The translations under genes were made by a program, and so were the position numbers. 13,965 nt of DNA, from positions 1 to 13,965 of the forward strand of contig JAKSUO010000017.1 in NCBI GenBank assembly GCA_024408895.1, given 5' to 3'. This document shows positions 1 to 6,108 of the stretch, piece after piece. Each line of letters starts with the position of its first letter. Positions within the stretch are counted from its first letter, which is position 1. The notes beneath the pieces were generated by a model. It saw only the letters and a program-made list of their open reading frames with translations, made no database searches and had not been told where the DNA came from. The DNA is from Alphaproteobacteria bacterium (GTDB lineage: Bacteria; Pseudomonadota; Alphaproteobacteria; RF32; CAG-239).

Positions 1-50
1 CACAGGCATCCAACGATTAATATTCGTAAAAAAAACACTAATGTTTTCAT
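1..50 (-). CDS. Start of a truncated gene: possible lipoprotein or signal-peptide protein (5' end only)
   Basis: Only the first 16 codons lie in the window, and the gene runs off the left edge. On the minus strand an ATG at 50–48 follows a GGAG Shine-Dalgarno sequence (55–58) at a short 4-nt spacing. It opens with M-K-T and a run of hydrophobic residues (LVFFLRILIVGC). This looks like an export signal, and IVGC fits the lipobox pattern, so a lipoprotein is possible. A membrane helix would look the same over so few residues. It lies 66 bases downstream of the 166-aa membrane protein on the same strand. A TATACT hexamer at 80–85 on that strand could be its own -10 box. The function cannot be told. 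Confidence 0.5.
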   Translation of the reverse strand, partial: MKTLVFFLRILIVGCL

Positions 51-81
51 ATTACTCCGTAACACACTACTTTTTCCTGAG

Positions 82-113
82 TATAATCACAAATTATTAA
101 AAAAGTGATTATA
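82..113. repeat. Perfect 9-bp inverted repeat (operator or hairpin)
   Basis: TATAATCAC at 82–90 and GTGATTATA at 105–113 are exact reverse complements around a 14-base AT-only loop. The repeat sits just after the stop of the 166-aa gene and before the truncated gene, both on the minus strand. There is no T-tract next to it, so it is a poor intrinsic terminator in either direction. The left arm overlaps a TATACT hexamer (80–85, minus strand) that could be the -10 box of the truncated gene, which would suit a repressor site. The matching arms are seen directly; the role is inferred. Confidence 0.5.
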
Positions 114-116
114 AAA

Positions 117-617
117 TTATTTATTTTTTTCGGCGTCAATTTTTTCAATAATAAGCTTACGAAAATCTTTAGAAGATGATTTTTGGCTATTTTGCTGTTT
201 TTTTCTTTCTATATCCAATCGTTCCTGCACAAGTTGTTCAATTGTTTTCTTTTCTTCTATGGCTAAGTTTTTAATATTAACATCTTTAACTTTGAGCTTG
301 TCACTACCCAGGTTTGCCAACCAGTTTAGCGGGACGGTGATTATTTTCATAAACTTGAAACGATATAATTTATACCACACCAAAAAGCAAAAAGGAATAT
401 ATAAAAGAATAAATACAAACATCATCAAATCTCTGGCATCAAGAGCGCCGCCGCTGTTCCAATAAGATAAGAAATCGTGATGAAGTTTCGGTGAAAATAT
501 ATCTAAATGATAAAACAGCAAAAATCCCTTACGATAAATAAGCGCCAATAACGCAGCCCAACCTGCTGACGCAACAAGAAAACAAATAAAATGCAAAAAA
601 TTTTTAAATTTTGTCAT
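117..617 (-). CDS. Unrecognised two-helix membrane protein with a charged coiled tail (166 aa)
   Basis: I do not recognise this family. Two hydrophobic helices are visible at about residues 7–28 and 64–83. Between them is a loop of about 35 residues with several aromatic residues and histidines. From about residue 105 to the end the protein is hydrophilic, rich in Lys, Glu and Gln, and probably helical or coiled-coil. The Lys/Arg-rich segment after the second helix suggests this tail is cytoplasmic (positive-inside rule), with both termini inside and the loop in the periplasm. It starts 8 nt after the stop of the 706-aa gene, so the two are almost certainly co-transcribed. The only SD-like sequence, an AAGG before that stop, is far from the ATG, so translational coupling is likely. 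A membrane anchor or partner for the 706-aa protein is a reasonable inference. Confidence 0.75.
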   Translation of the reverse strand: MTKFKNFLHFICFLVASAGWAALLALIYRKGFLLFYHLDIFSPKLHHDFLSYWNSGGALDARDLMMFVFILLYIPFCFLVWYKLYRFKFMKIITVPLNWLANLGSDKLKVKDVNIKNLAIEEKKTIEQLVQERLDIERKKQQNSQKSSSKDFRKLIIEKIDAEKNK

Positions 618-625
618 GTATTAAA

Positions 626-2746
626 TTATCTGCCTTGTTTTGTTGTTTGTAAAATATGTGGCATTGCGGTTGTTCTTTGGGGTGTTTTATTTCCCAGTTC
701 CGGACGGAATTTTGCAACCATGTGTTCAAAATTTCCCTTTCTTCTTTCTATTTCTCCCTTTTGGGCTTCTACGTTTGACTTTTGCACTTCTACTCCCTTA
801 GTAACGTTGTCTGCACGAGTTTGAGCATTATTAAACTCTTGTGCTTCGGTGCGAAGGTCTCTGGGAGAGTTGTTATTAGTGGTGTTTTGATTGTTGACCG
901 GCTCTTCGTCTGGGAGCGGTTGGCCAAAACCGGTAATAATCCCTTTAACCGTGGAATGAGAAGCTTTAAGTTGTTTTTTATATGTTTCCTTTTCTTTATC
1001 AGATTCGGTTGTGACGCATTTGACGACATTATCCATTAATTGCGCGGAATTATTTGTAAGGCCGACTAAATATTTTGAAATTTTTTCTCCTGTTTTTCCG
1101 CTGATTTCATTTTTAACTTCTGGTTTTAACTGTGCGAAAGGAGTGTCCTGAGCCAAACCCAATTCAGGATGTTGCAGTATGTAGCCTTCAGTTTCCGCTT
1201 GTTGCAAAAGAGCACTTGTTTTTAGTATTTCTGAAGTAAAGATTTTACTTTTTCCGTTAATTTTCTTTTTGTCACTGTCACTAAGTTCTTTATTAACGTT
1301 TCCTGTTTTTGTAACATGATCTAAAAACGCATACATTGCGGCAATTTTTGAAACATCTGCCAATTGCTGCGGCGCAACGGTTTTAACGGCGGTTATGCGT
1401 TCTTCAATAAGCTTATTGAATACTTCCGGATTTTCTCTGTATTTGGCATTCCATACCGCAATAAGTTTTGCATGACGAACCGGATCAACGGCTTTGCATG
1501 GAGTCCAATCTTTCGGATCTTTGCCTTTATGCAATTTAATGTCATCTAAAGTTCTTTCAAAAACACTGGCTATTTCTGCAGGAGAGTAAGCATTTTCATT
1601 AATTTGTTTGCTTAAAGAACTGATTATACCTTCAGATTGCGCCGAGTTAATTGTGTTTTGGTGCGATTGCAGAACTTGTTGGTTTGTGTTACTGTTGTGG
1701 TGCTGTTGTTGTTGTGGTCCAGATGTTGTTGGCGCAGGAGTTCTCGGACGATCAACATTGTGTATCGTATCATTAAGCAAGTTTATCAGCTTTTCATTGC
1801 CCCAATTAACAGAAGCCAAGAACCAATCATTGAACATGTAGTCAATAATGTCGCCCTCACGGACACGATCCAATTTAATTTGGCCGTGATGAGACGGATC
1901 TTCTTCTTTTGCCGGCGTAATATCAGGAATATTTTCTTCTTCTTCCACATTCAAGGCAGGCTGTCCGCTAGCACCGCCTATTTTTAAATTACCGCCTTCT
2001 TCTTGCACATTTAAGGCAGGCTGTTCGCCATTTTCATCTGCATTTGTAATATTAAGTGCGCTGCTGTTAATCTGTTGATTTTCTGTTATTTTGGCAACTT
2101 TATCCTTAACTCTCTCATAATTTTCTTTCAAAATAGAATCTTGGGAGGTTTCTGAAGAGTCCTCAGATTGCTTTTCCGATAAACGAATAGCTCTTTCCAC
2201 AAAATCTTTGTATTGTATCTTTCTTTCGGCAGCTCCGCCGATGCCGTGTGAAGCATCAGGAGTGCAAATGGCTTGAGCAAGTACATCATCATCAATGTTT
2301 TTGAAAGCTTCCTGAATAGCAGACAAATCTTCCATTTTTGTACTCAGTAAATTTTTTATTTCATCACTTTGGGCGTTTGCCATTTTGTATTCGGCTGCGT
2401 AAGTATTAAGCGCAACAGTTGTCATTACGTTTCTGCCGCCTTTTGAATTTGTTTCGGTTAAAAATTTCAGCATTGCATCGTTATCAATTTTTTCTTCGTT
2501 TTTCAAGTCATTCATAGCTTTCAAGGCATTTTTGATACCGGACATATTGCTAAAGCCAAGTCCGTTTTCCGTACCTTGTTCCGGGAACATTGCTTGCAAA
2601 AACTGCTCTTTTTGTGAATCAGAAAGTTGTCCTGTGCCATATTTTTCAATACCGGCCTTAATTAAATTCTTATCAGGGTTTTCCGCTTTTAACTCAGTGC
2701 AAAATTTTTCAAAGTCAAAATCAACACTATCTTTTTCTTCTGTCAT
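626..2746 (-). CDS. Unrecognised large hydrophilic protein, Q/N/H-rich, with internal repeats (706 aa)
   Basis: No family is recognised and no enzyme motif is evident. There is no signal peptide and no membrane helix, so the protein is made in the cytosol. Residues 1–190 look helical and folded. Residues 190–300 are acidic and low in complexity, and carry two near-identical QPALNV(Q/E)EE repeats at 242–250 and 262–270. Residues 340–370 are rich in Gln, His, Asn and Ser, with a Q4H2 run at 345–350. Residues 375–610 look globular and helical. The last 90 residues include an Asn-rich linker and a polar coiled-coil stretch around 630–680. The start is supported by a GGGAG SD sequence (2755–2759) 8 nt upstream and by a possible promoter at 2784–2812. 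Folded blocks joined by disordered linkers are seen in scaffold proteins, adhesin-like proteins and secreted effectors, but nothing here chooses between these. Confidence 0.8.
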   Translation of the reverse strand: MTEEKDSVDFDFEKFCTELKAENPDKNLIKAGIEKYGTGQLSDSQKEQFLQAMFPEQGTENGLGFSNMSGIKNALKAMNDLKNEEKIDNDAMLKFLTETNSKGGRNVMTTVALNTYAAEYKMANAQSDEIKNLLSTKMEDLSAIQEAFKNIDDDVLAQAICTPDASHGIGGAAERKIQYKDFVERAIRLSEKQSEDSSETSQDSILKENYERVKDKVAKITENQQINSSALNITNADENGEQPALNVQEEGGNLKIGGASGQPALNVEEEENIPDITPAKEEDPSHHGQIKLDRVREGDIIDYMFNDWFLASVNWGNEKLINLLNDTIHNVDRPRTPAPTTSGPQQQQHHNSNTNQQVLQSHQNTINSAQSEGIISSLSKQINENAYSPAEIASVFERTLDDIKLHKGKDPKDWTPCKAVDPVRHAKLIAVWNAKYRENPEVFNKLIEERITAVKTVAPQQLADVSKIAAMYAFLDHVTKTGNVNKELSDSDKKKINGKSKIFTSEILKTSALLQQAETEGYILQHPELGLAQDTPFAQLKPEVKNEISGKTGEKISKYLVGLTNNSAQLMDNVVKCVTTESDKEKETYKKQLKASHSTVKGIITGFGQPLPDEEPVNNQNTTNNNSPRDLRTEAQEFNNAQTRADNVTKGVEVQKSNVEAQKGEIERRKGNFEHMVAKFRPELGNKTPQRTTAMPHILQTTKQGR
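1937..2026 (-). repeat. Direct repeat encoding QPALNV(E/Q)EE inside the 706-aa gene
   Basis: Two copies of roughly 30 bases (1937–1966 and 1997–2026), offset by exactly 60 bases, differ at only about three positions. They encode QPALNVEEE and QPALNVQEE, 20 residues apart. A degenerate third trace, ALNI, lies 14 residues before the first copy at residues 230–233. High identity at the DNA level suggests recent duplication within a disordered acidic linker. Confidence 0.75.
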
Positions 2747-2783
2747 TTAAGAATCTCCCGTTAAACAAATCATTCTTTGTTAA

Positions 2784-2812
2784 AACATATCATATAAAAT
2801 ACTTTTTGTCCA
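2784..2812 (-). promoter_or_regulatory. Candidate sigma-70-type promoter for the 706-aa gene
   Basis: On the minus strand a TGGACA (2807–2812, 5 of 6 matches to TTGACA) is followed after 17 bases by TATGTT (2784–2789, 4 of 6 matches to TATAAT). Transcription would start near 2777, giving a leader of about 30 nt that contains the GGGAG ribosome binding site. It lies in the 81-base gap between the 310-aa and 706-aa genes, so the latter may have its own promoter as well as read-through. In AT-rich DNA such matches also arise by chance. Confidence 0.4.
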
Positions 2813-2827
2813 GATATATTTTTTGTC

Positions 2828-3760
2828 CTATATTTTTAATTTTTTCAAGAAATTGCCGATTTCCATATTAATCCGAATACCATCTTTCGGCGTTATTTTA
2901 ATCAGGCCAAAAAAACGCGGCTTAATTTTACTGAAATCTATCGGTGCAAAAATGGCCGGATTGGTGGTTAGTGCGGCAAAAGCGCCGTCAATATCTTTTT
3001 GCGCCACCCGAAAATAATTGCTAATCAATCGCTCGGTATCTATCGGAAAATTTTTCTTTTTAACGGCTTCTACGTAAAGACGTTGTCTTTCTTTTCTGGC
3101 CAGATATTCTTCATACATAATGCGCTTGATGCGTTTTTCTTGATATTGCACTAATTTTGCCTGATACGTCACTTCACAACTTTCCATATCTATTAAAATT
3201 TCCACATAAGAAATAATGGCAAGCTGTAAATCTTGATCTGATAATTTTTCGGCAAAGTTCAAAAATTCCTCATCAGTAGATGTTGTCGGAAAAGAGCCGA
3301 CATCGTTCGGAAATATTTTAGAAAGCAAAGCCCAACCTTTGGCTAAATCATCAGAGATTATTTTTCCTAGACTGGTTTTATAATTCGGATATAAAAAATC
3401 TATGGAAAATTCGGTATTGAACGGTTTTCCTAAATGTTTTTGTGATAATTTATTCACGGAGGATTTATAATTAATAAAGGCTTGAGCTAATTCCGATTCT
3501 TCACTACCGAGCTCAGGCATATTTTCTTGTTCATCAATCGCCTGACGAGCTTCCGAAAATGTGTCCGCAAGTTCCTGTTCAAAAGCCTTTGACAGCATTT
3601 CATTCTCAGCTTGAGCTTCTGCACTCATTTGCGTTTCTAAAGATTCTTGGTGCTTTTTTTCTTCCTCTTTTACATTATCATCAGGAATTTCGGTATTTAT
3701 AAAATCTTGCAGGAGTTTTTCAAATTCATCACCTGTTGAAATAATATCTTCTTCTGCCAT
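2828..3760 (-). CDS. Unrecognised soluble protein with acidic N-terminus (310 aa)
   Basis: The family is not recognised. I chose the ATG at 3760 (MAEED...) because an AAAGGT ribosome binding site lies just before it. The reading frame stays open up to 3826, but those extra 22 residues have no such site. Residues 1–90 are strongly acidic and probably helical or disordered. Residues 95–195 look like a helical globular domain. Residues 200–240 form a basic, probably coiled helix. The C-terminal 70 residues are mixed alpha/beta and end in a basic tail. There is no signal peptide or membrane helix. The N-terminus (M-A-E-E, then FEK, then PDDN) resembles that of the neighbouring 706-aa protein (M-T-E-E, FEK, PDKN), which hints at a shared partner or recent common origin. 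The gene is divergent from rluD, with 99 bases between the two starts. Confidence 0.75.
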   Translation of the reverse strand: MAEEDIISTGDEFEKLLQDFINTEIPDDNVKEEEKKHQESLETQMSAEAQAENEMLSKAFEQELADTFSEARQAIDEQENMPELGSEESELAQAFINYKSSVNKLSQKHLGKPFNTEFSIDFLYPNYKTSLGKIISDDLAKGWALLSKIFPNDVGSFPTTSTDEEFLNFAEKLSDQDLQLAIISYVEILIDMESCEVTYQAKLVQYQEKRIKRIMYEEYLARKERQRLYVEAVKKKNFPIDTERLISNYFRVAQKDIDGAFAALTTNPAIFAPIDFSKIKPRFFGLIKITPKDGIRINMEIGNFLKKLKI

Positions 3761-3859
3761 TTTGATACCTTTCATAAAAAAGAATAATCTTTGCTTGCTT
3801 TTCAATATAATACATTTTATTGTCATTATAAAGAAAATTAATTAACAAAGATTAAAACA

Positions 3860-4840
3860 ATGGTTGAACCGGATATTATAACGGCGGATGTCGGCGCGGC
3901 AGAAGGTAAAATGCGCTTAGATAAGTTTTTGAGTCTGAAAATACCCGAGATGTCACGCGCGCAAATACAAAGACTGATTTCCGAAGGCAATGTTTCTTCA
4001 GAAGATATTGTTATGGCGGATAATGCGTTTAAGGTGCATGCCGGCGACAGTTTTCAAATTATTATTCCGCCGGCAGCCGAAGCGGAACCTGAACCGGAAA
4101 ATATAACACTTGATGTTGTTTACGAGGATGATGACTTAATAGTTGTCAACAAACCGGCCGGTATGACTGTTCATCCGGCTCCCGGTGCATATAACGGTAC
4201 TTTAGTTAATGCGCTTTTGTATCATTGCCGTGATAATTTATCGGGTATCGGTGGTGTGAAAAGGCCGGGAATCGTGCATCGGATTGATAAAGAAACCAGC
4301 GGGTTATTAGTTGTGGCAAAAAATGATTTGGCACATCAAGGATTAAGCGTGCAGTTTGCCGAACATTCAATAGAACGCACTTATTTAGCGGTTGTTTACG
4401 GTGTGATAATACCTCCAATCGGACGAATTACCGGAAATATCGGCCGAAGTAAGTTTGACCGCAAAAAAATGGCAATTTTGGAAAGTGGTGGAAAGCCGGC
4501 TGCGACAAATTACAAAACTATTGAAACGTTTGGAAGAGCAGCATCGCTTGTGCAGTGTAATTTGGAAACCGGTCGCACACATCAGATTCGCGTTCATTTA
4601 AGCAGTATGGGGCATGCGCTTATCGGCGACAAGGTTTATGTTAAAAACAAAAAATCCGAAATTGCTGTGCCGGCTGATTTGAAAAAATATGTTAATGAGT
4701 TTCCTCGTCAGGCGTTGCATGCCAAAAGTTTAGGTTTTGAGCATCCGCGCACACATCAATTTATGCAATTTGATTCCGAATTGCCGGTAGATATGCAAGA
4801 ATTGGCAGCCCGATTGCGGGATAATTTTGATTTTAAATAA
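3860..4840 (+). CDS. rluD: 23S rRNA pseudouridine synthase RluD
   Basis: The enzyme converts specific uridines of 23S rRNA helix 69 to pseudouridine during assembly of the large ribosomal subunit. An N-terminal S4 RNA-binding domain covers about residues 17–75. It is followed by the RsuA/RluA catalytic domain (about 85–300). The catalytic motif HRIDKETSG is at 140–148, with the nucleophile Asp143. VVNKPAG (95–101) and the later TGRTHQIRVHL motif are both typical of the RluA/RluC/RluD group. The length of 326 aa is normal. RluC has the same layout, but the adjacency to rpoH, a known alphaproteobacterial arrangement, favours RluD. The ATG at 3860 has only a weak AAAGA-like SD sequence. No terminator is visible before rpoH 89 bases downstream, so some rpoH mRNA may start upstream of rluD. 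Confidence 0.93.
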   Translation: MVEPDIITADVGAAEGKMRLDKFLSLKIPEMSRAQIQRLISEGNVSSEDIVMADNAFKVHAGDSFQIIIPPAAEAEPEPENITLDVVYEDDDLIVVNKPAGMTVHPAPGAYNGTLVNALLYHCRDNLSGIGGVKRPGIVHRIDKETSGLLVVAKNDLAHQGLSVQFAEHSIERTYLAVVYGVIIPPIGRITGNIGRSKFDRKKMAILESGGKPAATNYKTIETFGRAASLVQCNLETGRTHQIRVHLSSMGHALIGDKVYVKNKKSEIAVPADLKKYVNEFPRQALHAKSLGFEHPRTHQFMQFDSELPVDMQELAARLRDNFDFK

Positions 4841-4872
4841 GCCGTTATGTGTTTTATAGCCTAAAGTACGGG

Positions 4873-4901
4873 TTGCAGTAGGAAAAATTCGTTCTTATGA
4901 T
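4873..4901 (+). promoter_or_regulatory. Candidate sigma-70-type promoter for rpoH
   Basis: TTGCAG (4873–4878) and TATGAT (4896–4901, 5 of 6 matches to TATAAT) are separated by 17 bases. Transcription would start near 4908, leaving a leader of about 22 nt with the AAGGAG ribosome binding site. This promoter would start too late to include the 5' arm of the hairpin at 4888–4928, so the two proposals apply to different transcripts or exclude each other. The -35 box is weak (3 of 6). Confidence 0.4.
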
Positions 4902-4928
4902 TAATGCGGTCAATCAAAGGAGAACGAA
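4888..4928 (+). promoter_or_regulatory. Hairpin covering the rpoH ribosome binding site; possible RNA thermometer
   Basis: TTCGTTCT (4888–4895) pairs perfectly with AGAACGAA (4921–4928), and T4896 can wobble-pair with G4920. Inside the loop a second stem is possible between TGATT (4898–4902) and AATCA (4912–4916). The Shine-Dalgarno AAGGAG (4917–4922) lies partly in the outer stem and partly in the internal bulge, and the ATG is at 4930. In a transcript that starts upstream of 4888, ribosome access would depend on opening this fold. Heat-shock sigma factor mRNAs are a known target of RNA thermometers, best described in E. coli, where the structure is different. The pairing is seen; the thermal function is inferred. 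Confidence 0.45.
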
Positions 4929-4929
4929 A

Positions 4930-5802
4930 ATGGACACATCTCTTATAGGACTTGACTTCACGCCGGAAATAAATATGGCGCGTTACTTACAAAAAATCCG
5001 CCGATATTCGTTGTTATCACAAGAAGAAGAATATGCGTTGGCGGTAAAATACAAAGAAACTCAAGATAAAGCGGTTGCGTATAAATTGATAACTTCTCAC
5101 TTGCGCTTAGTGGTTAAAGTTGTTTTAAAATACAAAGGCTACGGATTGCCGCTTAATGAAATGATTTCCGAGGGAAACATAGGTTTAATTTATGCCATTA
5201 ACAAATTTGAGCCGGATAAAGGCTTTCGGTTTTCAACGTATGCTTTATGGTGGATTAAAGCATCGGTGCAGAAATATATCTTAAATGCGTGGTCGTTAGT
5301 CAAACTTGGAACAACCGCGGCGCAAAAAAAGTTGTTTTTCAATTTGCGTAAAATAAAAAATAACTTACAGTTGACTGACGACAGAGAGCTTTCAACGGAA
5401 ATATTAAATGATATTGCCAGTTATCTTGATGTTAGTGTTCAAGAGGTAACCGATATGAACACTCGTCTTAAGGCGCATGACGGCTCATTAAATGCCGTGG
5501 TTAATAATGATGATTCCGAAGGCGGTGCCGAATGGATGGATTTTATTTATGATAATAAACCCAATCAGGAAGATCAGTTGGCTTATCGCGAAATAACGAC
5601 CTATCGGAGGCGGTTGTTCAGACAGGCAATAACCGTTTTGAATCCGCGTGAAAAAGATATTTTATATAAACGTCGGATGAGTGAAGAAAATATCACTTTA
5701 GATGATTTAAGCCGTGTTTATAATATTTCAAAAGAGCGCGTGCGTCAGATAGAGCTTAACTCTATTCGCAAAATATCAAAAGCCATAGAAACAATGCAGT
5801 AA
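4930..5802 (+). CDS. rpoH: RNA polymerase heat-shock sigma factor RpoH (sigma-32)
   Basis: RpoH directs RNA polymerase to heat-shock genes encoding chaperones and proteases. Region 1.2/2.1 starts near residue 15. Region 2 runs to about 120 and includes EMISEGNIGLIYAI (2.2) and FSTYALWWIKASVQ (2.3–2.4). The RpoH box QKKLFFNLR at 132–140 separates it from the housekeeping sigma factor. Region 4 ends with a helix-turn-helix at about 255–285 containing KERVRQIE. The length of 290 aa is normal. The frame stays open to an ATG at 4897. I prefer the ATG at 4930 because AAGGAG (4917–4922) lies 7 nt upstream, the conserved family start fits, and 4897 falls within a candidate -10 box. Possible control by a leader hairpin is described separately. 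The gene is convergent with the ABC exporter gene. Confidence 0.95.
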   Translation: MDTSLIGLDFTPEINMARYLQKIRRYSLLSQEEEYALAVKYKETQDKAVAYKLITSHLRLVVKVVLKYKGYGLPLNEMISEGNIGLIYAINKFEPDKGFRFSTYALWWIKASVQKYILNAWSLVKLGTTAAQKKLFFNLRKIKNNLQLTDDRELSTEILNDIASYLDVSVQEVTDMNTRLKAHDGSLNAVVNNDDSEGGAEWMDFIYDNKPNQEDQLAYREITTYRRRLFRQAITVLNPREKDILYKRRMSEENITLDDLSRVYNISKERVRQIELNSIRKISKAIETMQ

Positions 5803-5859
5803 AGTTAGAATTTTTTTGCCGATTATTTAGTTCAAGGAATTTTGACAGAGGGTAAAATG

Positions 5860-5878
5860 CTGTTTTTTGAAAAAACAG
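5860..5878. repeat. Palindrome between convergent rpoH and the ABC exporter gene
   Basis: CTGTTTTTT (5860–5868) and AAAAAACAG (5870–5878) are exact reverse complements around a single G. As RNA this gives a short, mostly A-U hairpin in either direction. It lies in the 123-base gap between the rpoH stop and the end of the exporter remnant, where a two-way terminator would be expected. The stem is weak and has no clean T-tract after it, so the terminator role is only a guess. The rest of the gap shows nothing else. Confidence 0.3.
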
Positions 5879-5925
5879 GTGTTTAAGCTTTTTACAAAGC
5901 AACCTGCGCATTTGTGCCAAAAAGG

Positions 5926-6108
5926 TTATTTATTTAAGCTTTGCATTTGATAAAAATTATAATAAGCGCCGCGTTTTTTTAGTAGATCGTCGTGTGTGCC
6001 TTCTTCAACGATTTTTCCTTTGTCCATAATAATAAGCCGATCCATTTCTTTCAAGGTGGACAGGCGGTGTGCAATAGCGATAACCGTTTTTCCCTTCATC
6101 AATCTTTT
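5926..6108 (-). pseudogene. In-frame C-terminal remnant of the ABC exporter, downstream of a premature TAA
   Basis: Reading on in the same frame past the TAA at 6109–6111 gives 60 more residues that complete a normal ABC ATPase domain. They include [13 protein letters not shown] with the H-loop histidine (codon at 6067–6069), then [19 protein letters not shown], and a natural stop at 5926–5928. The total with the upstream part is 578 codons, normal for a half-exporter. Because the frame is unchanged, this is a nonsense codon and not a frameshift. TAA is one base from TTA (Leu), the commonest residue type at this place in the family. An ATG at 6097–6099 has no ribosome binding site that I can see, so separate translation is unlikely. 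Confidence 0.8.

Noticed and set aside
1637..1987. A 116-codon open frame on the plus strand inside the 706-aa gene
   Set aside because: It is antisense to a long gene with a good start. Its residues (Cys, Val and Leu runs) mirror the Q/H-rich tract, and no SD sequence or family match is seen.
3800..3835. TATAAT (3806–3811) and TTATAA (3826–3831) as the rluD promoter
   Set aside because: No -35 match is found at 15–19 bases, and such hexamers are expected by chance in a gap this AT-rich. A promoter must exist here but I cannot place it.
4897..4929. An upstream start for rpoH at 4897
   Set aside because: It adds 11 residues that do not fit the family start and has no SD sequence at a usable distance. 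The ATG at 4930 has AAGGAG at 7 nt.
5880..5925. A rho-independent terminator made of AACCT...AGGTT or GCTTT...AAAGC pairings at the end of the exporter gene
   Set aside because: The stems are 5 bp or less and unbalanced, and neither is followed by a T-tract in the right direction.
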